From Mycolicibacterium tusciae (GTDB lineage: Bacteria; Actinomycetota; Actinomycetes; Mycobacteriales; Mycobacteriaceae): a stretch of 64,000 bases of DNA. A program made the position numbers and the translations under genes. The stretch is from NCBI RefSeq assembly GCF_002086795.1, contig NZ_MVIM01000009.1, positions 148,354 through 212,353 on the forward strand, in the 5' to 3' direction. Positions 58,235 through 64,000 of this stretch are shown here, piece by piece. The notes beneath the pieces are model-generated. The model searched no databases. It had not been told where the DNA came from and worked only from the letters and a program-made list of their open reading frames with translations. Every line of letters begins with the position of its first letter. The stretch's first letter is position 1.

Positions 58235-59511
58235 GTTCTGACGCGGAGGCCGACTGTTCGACAGACAGTTCCGGCCCTGGTGGCAAGCCGAAGCTGCCGC
58301 GTGAGGTCTGGCTGCTGGTTTCGGCGAACGTCGTAGTCGCGCTCGGCTACGGAGTGGTCTCGCCGGTTCTTCCGCAGTATGCCCGCCACTTCGGTGTGAG
58401 CATCAGCGCAGCAACTTTCGTCATCACGGCGTTCGCGTTGATGCGGTTGGTCGCCGCTCCGCCGGCCGGCTGGCTGGTCCAGCGGCTGGGGGAGCGACGT
58501 GTCTACATCAACGGCCTGCTGATCGTCGCCGTGTCGACCGCGGTGTGCGCGTTCGCGCAGACGTATTGGCAGTTGCTGTTGTTCCGGTCGCTCGGCGGCC
58601 TCGGGTCTGCCATGTTCTCGGTGTCGTCACTGGCCTTGATGATTCGGATCTCGCCCCAGGATGCACGCGGTCGCGTCGCGGGCCTGTTCTCGTCAGGGTT
58701 CCTCATCGGATCGGTCGGGGGACCGGTGCTCGGCAGCCTCACGGCCGGGCTGGGTCTGGCGGCACCGTTCGCGATCTACGGGGCTGCGCTGCTCGTCGCG
58801 GCCGGGGTGGTGTTCTTCAGCCTGCGGGGGAGCACGCTGGCCGCACCCGAGGAATCCGACGAGCCTGCGGTCACGCTGCGAGAGGTGTTGCGACACCGTG
58901 CCTACCTCGCCGCGTTGGTATCCAACTTCGCGACGGGATGGGCGGCGTTCGGGCTGCGGATCGCATTGGTGCCGCTGTTCATCGTGGAGGGACTGGGCCG
59001 CGGGACCGGCATCGCGGGCCTGGCGCTGGCGACGTTCGCCATCGGCAACGTCTCCGTCGTGATCCCCAGCGGTTACCTGTCCGACCGGATCGGTCGGCGC
59101 AAGTTGCTCATCGTGGGACTGCTGGCCGCAGCGATCTCCACGAGCCTGCTCGGGGTGACGAGCTCGCTCGTGATCTTTCTGGTGACCGCGTACATCTCGG
59201 GGGCGGCGACGGGAATCTTCATCTCGCCTCAGCAGGCGGCAGTCGCCGACATCGTCGGGAACAAGTCCCGTGGCGGGGGACCGGTCGCCCTCTTCCAGAT
59301 GATGGTCGACTTCGGATCGATCGGCGGGTCTCTGGTCGTGGGGTTGATCGCCCAGCATCTGTCGTTCGGCTGGGCGTTCGTCGTCAGCGGCGCGGTCCTG
59401 TTCATCGCGGCAATCGGTTGGATGTTCGCCCCGGAAACGCGTGGCCTACCGCCAGCTGGGCATACGCCGGCGCGCCCGCTCGGGCCGGAGGCCGGCGGCG
59501 AAGTGCCCTGA
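58231..59511 (+). CDS. MFS-family transporter
   Basis: 426 residues from GTG 58231. About 12 TM helices: LLVSANVVVALGYGVVSPVL in TM1, then the MFS loop 2-3 motif GWLVQRLGERRVYINGLLIV and SLGGLGSAMFSVSSLALMIR; the second half repeats with SDRIGRRKLLIVGLLAAAIS. It probably exports a drug or metabolite by proton antiport. GTG overlaps the pgm stop, so it is translated from the same message. tRNA-Ala follows 53 bp later. Confidence 0.88.
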   Translation: MSSDAEADCSTDSSGPGGKPKLPREVWLLVSANVVVALGYGVVSPVLPQYARHFGVSISAATFVITAFALMRLVAAPPAGWLVQRLGERRVYINGLLIVAVSTAVCAFAQTYWQLLLFRSLGGLGSAMFSVSSLALMIRISPQDARGRVAGLFSSGFLIGSVGGPVLGSLTAGLGLAAPFAIYGAALLVAAGVVFFSLRGSTLAAPEESDEPAVTLREVLRHRAYLAALVSNFATGWAAFGLRIALVPLFIVEGLGRGTGIAGLALATFAIGNVSVVIPSGYLSDRIGRRKLLIVGLLAAAISTSLLGVTSSLVIFLVTAYISGAATGIFISPQQAAVADIVGNKSRGGGPVALFQMMVDFGSIGGSLVVGLIAQHLSFGWAFVVSGAVLFIAAIGWMFAPETRGLPPAGHTPARPLGPEAGGEVP

Positions 59512-59564
59512 CCTGCGATTTTGAAGGCCTACCGCAGGTGGTGTAACTTCGATGAGCACAACGA

Positions 59565-59637
59565 GGGGCTATGGCGCAGTTGGTAGCGCACCACACTGGC
59601 AGTGTGGGGGTCAGGGGTTCGAGTCCCCTTAGCTCCA
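59565..59637 (+). tRNA. tRNA-Ala (anticodon GGC)
   Basis: A full cloverleaf can be drawn: acceptor GGGGCTA/TAGCTCC (one G-T pair) with A73, D-loop region GGTAGCGC, anticodon stem CCACA/TGTGG with loop CTGGCAG (anticodon GGC, 59598-59600), and the T-arm GGGG-TTCGAGT-CCCC. No genomic CCA. Its 3' end is the probable attachment site of the integrated element that begins just downstream. Confidence 0.93.
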
Positions 59638-59715
59638 CTTGACATGGTATGGCTTTGAACTTTGAGTAGCCCGCTTGCCTGGTTCGCTGGAAGCTCGCCG
59701 CTTGGGCTGCTTGTC

Positions 59716-60906
59716 CTAACTCTGTCCTACGGCTGGCCGCGCGAACACCGCCGACGCGGCAGACAGGCGTTGGTCAGTCACTCGTCCGTAGACCGCCTGC
59801 GTCATCCGCTCGGTGTGGCCGTGCCAGGCGGCGACGACATCAGCGGCGACGCCCGCCGCGCGCATCCGTGAGATGTTCGAGTGCCGCAGCTTGCCCAGCG
59901 TGATCGCCTTGAGTCCGGCAGCCTGTCGCTGGACGGCGAACTCGCGGGAGTAGTGGCGCACCGGCAGCCACGTGCTGTCGGTGCGCGACAGCAGCAGATC
60001 GTCGTCAGTCAGCGGTCGGCCAACGGATAGGCGCTCTCGCAGATGCACAGACCGCATCGTCCTAATCATCGCCAACTCACGCGGCGGCAGCGGCAACTCG
60101 CGCGCCGACCTATCGGTCTTCGTCGGAACTATGGTGTCTTTGCCGTTGACATCAACGCGGGCGCGACGGATCCGTAGCGCGCCGGTGCCGAGGTCGATGT
60201 CGCACCATCGCAGCCCGCCGACTTCCTCGCGGCGGAGCCCGAGGAGCGTCAGCGCAAAGCAGCCGCCGAGCCGGTGCGCGGCGACGTGGTCGAGGAACTT
60301 GCCCATCTGATCGGGAGTCCAGATATCGGCGGCGTCGGCGGCGGTGATCGACTTCTGTTCTGGTGACTCGAGCTCGGCCGCGGGATCGTAGGTGAGCCAG
60401 CGCATCTTGCGGGCGTGGGCCATCACGGATTTCAGTCGGATGATGGCGCGCCGCTTGGTTGCTGGCGCAAGCGTATTGCCGTCCTTACCCTTCAAGGCGG
60501 CCGACCAGTCGGCAAGCGTCGCGGGGGTGAGTTTCTGCACTTGGACCGCGCCGAAGGCCCGGCGAGCGTAAGCCAGCGACTCCCGGTCAGCGCGAATGGT
60601 ATTCGGCCCGATCGATGGGTTTGCTTCTCGCACGGTAAGCCAATGATCGGCGACTTCATCGAAGGTTCGCGTCGACTTCGGCGCCCACGTCGACGAGCTC
60701 CACTGCTGGCGCTGCTCGGTCACCCAGTCGAGCGCAGCCTTCTTGGTGGCGAACACCTTGGTGGGCCTGACCTGCTTACCGGTCACGGGGTCGGTTCCGA
60801 GTGTCGGCCGCGCCCGCCAGCCAGCGCCGTTGGAGAGTCGCTTGATCGAGCTGTCGGTCCGTTCGCCGCGCGTCTGGGGTGGACGTGGGGATTGCGCGTC
60901 GTTCAC
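59716..60906 (-). CDS. int: Tyrosine-type site-specific integrase
   Basis: 396 residues from GTG 60906 (AGGAG seven bases upstream). N-terminal Arg/Lys-rich arm-binding part, then a SAM-like core-binding domain (TFDEVADHWLTVREANPSIG), then the catalytic domain with box I LTLLGLRREEVGGLRW (Arg), a Lys hairpin PTKTDRSARELPLPP, box II TLGKLRHSNISRMRAAG and AAWHGHTERMTQAVYGRV (His/Trp and Tyr nucleophile). Box II usually begins H-x-L-R; here it reads G-K-L-R, so the first His is replaced. It catalyses integration at tRNA-Ala, 78 bp away. Confidence 0.9.
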   Translation of the reverse strand: MNDAQSPRPPQTRGERTDSSIKRLSNGAGWRARPTLGTDPVTGKQVRPTKVFATKKAALDWVTEQRQQWSSSTWAPKSTRTFDEVADHWLTVREANPSIGPNTIRADRESLAYARRAFGAVQVQKLTPATLADWSAALKGKDGNTLAPATKRRAIIRLKSVMAHARKMRWLTYDPAAELESPEQKSITAADAADIWTPDQMGKFLDHVAAHRLGGCFALTLLGLRREEVGGLRWCDIDLGTGALRIRRARVDVNGKDTIVPTKTDRSARELPLPPRELAMIRTMRSVHLRERLSVGRPLTDDDLLLSRTDSTWLPVRHYSREFAVQRQAAGLKAITLGKLRHSNISRMRAAGVAADVVAAWHGHTERMTQAVYGRVTDQRLSAASAVFARPAVGQS

Positions 60907-61116
60907 TTGGGTTCTCCTAGGCTGCGCGACGGTTCCTGTTCTTGCTGCCGGTCTTCTGTCCGCAGCACATTGTCTTAGCCAAGCAGGCGCGCCCGTGGCG
61001 CTCATTCGCCGGCTGTTGTCACCGCTGTCGGGTCGAACCATCACCTGCTCGCCGCTGCGTATGAAAGTTCGCGCTCGACGTGAGCAGTGACGCACCACGG
61101 CCAGCGGTCAGTTTGA

Positions 61117-61299
61117 TTATGCCGCAACAATCTGACGCAGTTCCGCGGTAACGACATAAACGCGCCCGCCAAGTCGTCTCGACGGCAGTTCGCCGGTAGC
61201 CACGAGCCGATACGCCGAAGCGCGGCTGATCCCCAGCAGCACCGCGGCGCGGGGCACCGGCAGCAGGAAGGGGAGATCATCGAAAAGACTAAGAGTCAA
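61117..61299 (-). CDS. Excisionase-like MerR-type HTH protein
   Basis: 60 residues from TTG 61299 with a strong AGGAGGT at the right spacing. Winged-HTH: LLPVPRAAVLLGISRASAYR, then LVATGELPSRRLGGRVYVVT, the pattern of HTH_17 excisionase (Xis/AlpA-like) proteins. It would bind arm sites and bias the integrase to excision, or act as a regulator. Encoded 210 bp upstream of int on the same strand. Confidence 0.8.
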   Translation of the reverse strand: MTLSLFDDLPFLLPVPRAAVLLGISRASAYRLVATGELPSRRLGGRVYVVTAELRQIVAA

Positions 61300-61846
61300 C
61301 GCTATTCACCTCCTGAGGGTCCACCAAGTCGGAGAGGCGCCTTGGTCTTCAGCTGTTGGCTTCGCGAGCGTTTCGGAAGGCCCGTTCAGCTTCTTCCAAA
61401 GTATGACGGTCGACGAGCCGAGTCCACTACTAGAAGCAATATAGTTTCGAAATACTTGAGCTATCCCGGATTTCGTCGTTTGTCCGCACTAGATCGAGAC
61501 AATGAGGACAACGTATTCCTCGTAACGGTGAGAGCTGATTGTTGTTCAGTGGGGCCCCGAACAACGCTGACGGAGTGCTGCAGCCCCTTCTGCTGTTTCT
61601 TTCTATGAATTCGCAGCATGGCCAGGGTTAGAATTTACCCGCCTACTCATAGTTGAATGAGTAGCGCGAGCACCAAATCGTGCTCCTCGTGCACGGTCAA
61701 CGTTTTCGAGACCCGGACCCACCCATTTAAAGTCAGCGGATCAAGCTTCCACAGTGTTTAGGCGCAGTTAAACCGTCTCGTTGTCGTTTCGCGAATGATG
61801 AGTGCGTATTTGCGTCACGACGATTCAGAGTTACCCTCGCCAGTCA
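61300..61846. other. 547-bp stretch with no convincing gene, lower GC than its surroundings
   Basis: Only an 88-codon frame (61342-61608) exists, Cys- and Arg-rich with many rare codons, which looks non-coding. The stretch contains T-rich tracts near 61600-61620 and two adjacent dyad symmetries (listed separately). Likely control or replication/transfer region of the element. It separates the divergent-sense xis/int pair from the genes to the right. Confidence 0.5.
61643..61664. repeat. Inverted repeat CTACTCAT-N6-ATGAGTAG
   Basis: Perfect 8-nt arms (61643-61650 and 61657-61664) around AGTTGA in the non-coding stretch of the element. A second dyad, GAGCAC-N6-GTGCTC (61668-61673 and 61680-61685), starts four bases later. 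Candidate operators of the element's own repressor or nick-site-proximal repeats. Confidence 0.5.
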
Positions 61847-62263
61847 TCATGCTGACCTGACTTGTTCCGGGTTTTCGTCTTCGGTGTCTGAGGCGATGAG
61901 TTCGTAAAGCTCCGTATTTAGAACGATGTGAAGCGCTTGGGCTCGTGCCGCGGTTCTCAACGCGCTTCGAACCATTCGGTCGGGCGCACGGCCGTCGTTT
62001 CGCCGAGTCCATTGCTCGATGCTTTGATCGCCGAGGGTGCTCGCTTGCGACCGAACCATCCAGGTGATCTTGTCGGCCTCGTATTCGATAAGCTCAGCTC
62101 GCTGTGCATCGGTCCAGTCGTGGGGCAATCCGAGATCGGTGGTGTAGACCGTCTTTACGGCGTGCAGGATGCTTGGGTCGGTCTCTAGTGGCATGGACTC
62201 CACGGTGCACATGCGGACCCGTGTCATCCTCGTGGCTACCCGACGTCGAATCGCTCTGCTCAT
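61847..62263 (-). CDS. Hypothetical protein of the integrated element
   Basis: 138 residues with AGGAGG about 8 nt before ATG 62263. A basic N-terminus (MSRAIRRRVATRMTRVRM), then a mainly helical acidic body (LPHDWTDAQRAELIEYEADK, VRSALRTAARAQALHIVLNT). No TM segment. I do not recognise the family. It could be a small DNA-associated or mobilisation protein given its place before the large gene to the right. The end EDENPEQVRSA is acidic. Confidence 0.6.
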   Translation of the reverse strand: MSRAIRRRVATRMTRVRMCTVESMPLETDPSILHAVKTVYTTDLGLPHDWTDAQRAELIEYEADKITWMVRSQASTLGDQSIEQWTRRNDGRAPDRMVRSALRTAARAQALHIVLNTELYELIASDTEDENPEQVRSA

Positions 62264-62453
62264 TGCTCGGTCCTCCTTATGGCTGGGGAGAAGGACGAGT
62301 CCTTGACTCTGAGGCTACTGGCTTGCGAGCGGAATCCCGGGGGCGAAATGCCGACTGTCAGCGACCTAGGGCCTTGTCCGGTCGCTTGCGGTTACGCATC
62401 GTGGATTTCGTCGTGCGGTGCGGGGATGGGGTCCGGCAGGACTGCTTGTCGGG

Positions 62454-64000
62454 TCAGTCGTCGATGCCGGTGTCGAGTGAGTGTTCTGATTGGGTGCGGT
62501 TGTGTGAGTGGTCGTGCCAGGTGAGGGTGAGGTGGAGTCGGTGCGCGGATCGGATGGCACGGGTTGTTGTGTCGTAGTGGGTGAGTAGGTCGCGCCAGCG
62601 TTGGTCGAGTTGGCTTCGGCCGAGTCGGTCGGCCATCGCGATAGCGGGCGTTGGGGTGTCGGGACGGTCTTGGACGGCAGTCTTGGTGGCCGTCAGAGTT
62701 GTCGCCCAGGGGATCGTGGTAGCTAGGAGTCGCAGCGCGGAGGTGGCGGGTCCGATGTGTTCGTCAGCGGGATTGAGAATGATGGCGCGGGCGCCGTTGG
62801 TGGTGATGTAGTTGGTGGTGATGGCGAGTTGTTCGGGGTCGATCGTTGCGGGGTTGTCGATGATGACGATCGCGTCGGGTCCCGGCGACCATAGTTTGTC
62901 GGCGAGGTCGTCACCGATGGTGGTGTAGGTGTCGGCCACGCCCGAGTCTTGTGCTATGGCCGCGGCGTTGTCAGATGCACTGATCCACAGTAGTTTTCGG
63001 TTGCTGTCGTTGGCTGCTGCACGAAGCGTCCGCAAGGCGGCGGCGGTGTCGGGGTCGGTGCTGTCGGCGTGGACAAATCCGAGTCGATAGGGCTGAGCTG
63101 CGAGCGCGTTCAGTCGTGTGGCGATGGCCGGGTCATGTTGGCTTAGTGCGGATTCGGGCATTCGCAGGGGGGCGGCCTTGGTGTCCAAATGGCGGGCGGA
63201 TCGGAGCAGGTTGACCTCGCAGTACGCGGTGTCGAGTAACTGTTCCAGTGTCTGGGTGGCACGGGTGTGTGCGGTGTCGAAGGCTGCGGCGATGTCGCTC
63301 TCGGCGCGCTGCAGCCGGTCGTGGAGGGCTTGGCGGTGGGTGCAGAGTTCGTGGAGAGTGGCTCGGTCGGCGGCCTCGGCGACGTCACGTGCGGCGATGA
63401 TGTCGTGCTCGGCGACGATGGGTCCGCCGGCGGCTGCGCTGCGGGCGGCTTGTGCTTGCGCGAGAGCCTGCTGGTACTGCGCTGATGGCGGCTGGTCTGG
63501 GAGCAGCTCAGTGTAGAAGGCGAGTTCTTGTTGGGCGGAGGCGATGTCGATCTCATCGGCGCCGGGCGTGGATGTGAGTGCGAGTAGACGGGTGCGCGCG
63601 TGCTCGAGGAGCAGCATGCTGTCGTTGTAGGCGGCATCGGCGTCTGACCATTGCGCCATCACTGTGGCGACGGCGTGGCCGTAGGGGCGGTCGGCATCAA
63701 TCTGCTGGCGCATGCGGGCCAGGTCTTGGTCGGCGGCCCGCATGGATGGTCCGTTACCGGCGGCGATGTCGGCTTTGAGTACGGTGATGGCGTTGCAGAC
63801 CGAGCGGTATTCCTGGCGTAGCTGGGTAAAAAGCTCCATAGTGATGGGTAATTCGCGTGGGGGCCGCTGTGTGGAGAGCTGGTCGAACCGCAGCCCCTCA
63901 AAGTGGACCGTCCCGTTTTCGACTGTGTGAACGTCGGCAGGCAGGGGTGCGTCGACGTCGGGGACGGCGGGTTCCTCGTTGAAGGCGGGGTGTTGGGGGT
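62454..64000 (-). CDS. C-terminal part of a large protein of the element, possibly TraA/MobF-type relaxase-helicase
   Basis: Open from 62454 to the window edge. The ATG at 63839 is internal: reading 5' of it gives an unbroken frame (PAFNEEPAVPDVDAPLPADV, then VHFEGLRFDQLSTQRPPREL). At least 515 residues. Ala/Asp-rich helical region (possible coiled coil), then an alpha/beta part with LLWISASDNAAAIAQDSGVA and DAIVIIDNPATIDPEQLAIT, where IVIIDNPA looks like a Walker B strand without a visible Walker A. Such degenerate ends occur in actinobacterial transfer relaxases, but the call is tentative. Confidence 0.4.
   Translation of the reverse strand, partial: PQHPAFNEEPAVPDVDAPLPADVHTVENGTVHFEGLRFDQLSTQRPPRELPITMELFTQLRQEYRSVCNAITVLKADIAAGNGPSMRAADQDLARMRQQIDADRPYGHAVATVMAQWSDADAAYNDSMLLLEHARTRLLALTSTPGADEIDIASAQQELAFYTELLPDQPPSAQYQQALAQAQAARSAAAGGPIVAEHDIIAARDVAEAADRATLHELCTHRQALHDRLQRAESDIAAAFDTAHTRATQTLEQLLDTAYCEVNLLRSARHLDTKAAPLRMPESALSQHDPAIATRLNALAAQPYRLGFVHADSTDPDTAAALRTLRAAANDSNRKLLWISASDNAAAIAQDSGVADTYTTIGDDLADKLWSPGPDAIVIIDNPATIDPEQLAITTNYITTNGARAIILNPADEHIGPATSALRLLATTIPWATTLTATKTAVQDRPDTPTPAIAMADRLGRSQLDQRWRDLLTHYDTTTRAIRSAHRLHLTLTWHDHSHNRTQSEHSLDTGIDD

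Larger units (their letters stand above)
59638..64000. mobile_element. Left end of an element integrated at tRNA-Ala (other end outside the window)
   Basis: Directly beyond the tRNA come a tyrosine integrase pointing back at it, an excisionase-like HTH protein, a non-coding regulatory stretch and genes of unknown or conjugation-like type. The layout (tRNA, int, xis) is that of actinobacterial integrative plasmids/ICEs and prophages. The att core should be the tRNA 3' end, with a direct repeat expected at the right boundary. Confidence 0.75.

Noticed and set aside
61342..61608. 88-codon frame in the element's non-coding stretch
   Set aside because: Cys/Arg-rich, AT-leaning codons, no Shine-Dalgarno and no family features; the region looks regulatory.

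Overview
The window looks like the chromosome of an environmental, probably fast-growing Mycobacterium/Mycolicibacterium. It is GC-rich with many GTG and TTG starts. It carries mycobacterial hallmarks: an MmpL protein, a SigF-family sigma factor, many LLM (F420/flavin) oxidoreductases and two deazaflavin-dependent nitroreductases. It also has an R2lox oxidase numbered residue-for-residue like Rv0233, an igr-type steroid side-chain operon, and the mbt-2 (mbtK, mbtLMN) mycobactin-tailing genes. These assignments come from reading translated sequence and motifs; no database search was possible.

Layout. 1-4.2 kb: the N-terminal end of an MmpL transporter, a sigF-like gene with a SigF-type promoter of its own, a VOC protein, a secreted LpqC-like esterase, a 51-residue acidic protein and a divergent pair of DDN-type proteins. 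4.2-9.2 kb: a LysR regulator divergent from a tightly coupled operon (Rieske oxygenase, 107-residue unknown, TauD/TfdA dioxygenase, LLM oxidoreductase, CMD-family protein), which reads as a small undescribed catabolic pathway. 9.3-14.4 kb: a membrane alpha/beta-hydrolase, a divergent thiolase/DUF35 pair, and a VTT membrane protein upstream of R2lox with a CRP-type site between them. 14.5-18.7 kb (minus strand): sulfotransferase, alkylsulfatase-like MBL protein, SDR, LLM. 18.8-26.6 kb (plus strand): IclR regulator, APC permease, SDR, KstD-like flavoprotein, SDR and two LLM proteins. 26.7-30.8 kb: a GlcNAc uptake and catabolic set (PTS IICB divergent from IIA-nagB-nagA).

30.8-43.1 kb is the strongest catabolic block. 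A minus-strand operon runs CYP, acyl-CoA dehydrogenase, MaoC, DUF35, acyl-CoA dehydrogenase, MaoC, Ltp2-like thiolase, TetR. This is the igr (cholesterol side-chain) gene order, but the ChsH2-type protein is split into two genes. A GACAGAT-N7-ATCTGTC operator lies just upstream of the first gene. Divergent from it are an aldehyde dehydrogenase and a tandem-fused CaiB/BaiF CoA-transferase; converging on them is a FMO/patatin/secreted DUF1214-like operon (41.6-47.1 kb).

47.2-59.5 kb: an SRPBCC gene with a TetR regulator and a 22-bp operator over the start, a secreted proline-rich protein, a proteasome-beta-like Ntn hydrolase, another LLM enzyme, mbtK and mbtNML with iron-box candidates, a fluoride riboswitch with two crcB genes, a universal stress protein, phosphoglucomutase and an MFS transporter. 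59.6-64.0 kb: tRNA-Ala(GGC) followed by a tyrosine integrase, an excisionase-like HTH protein, a 547-bp non-coding stretch with inverted repeats, a small unknown gene and the C-terminal end of a large unknown protein. This is the left end of an element integrated at the tRNA; its other end lies outside the window.
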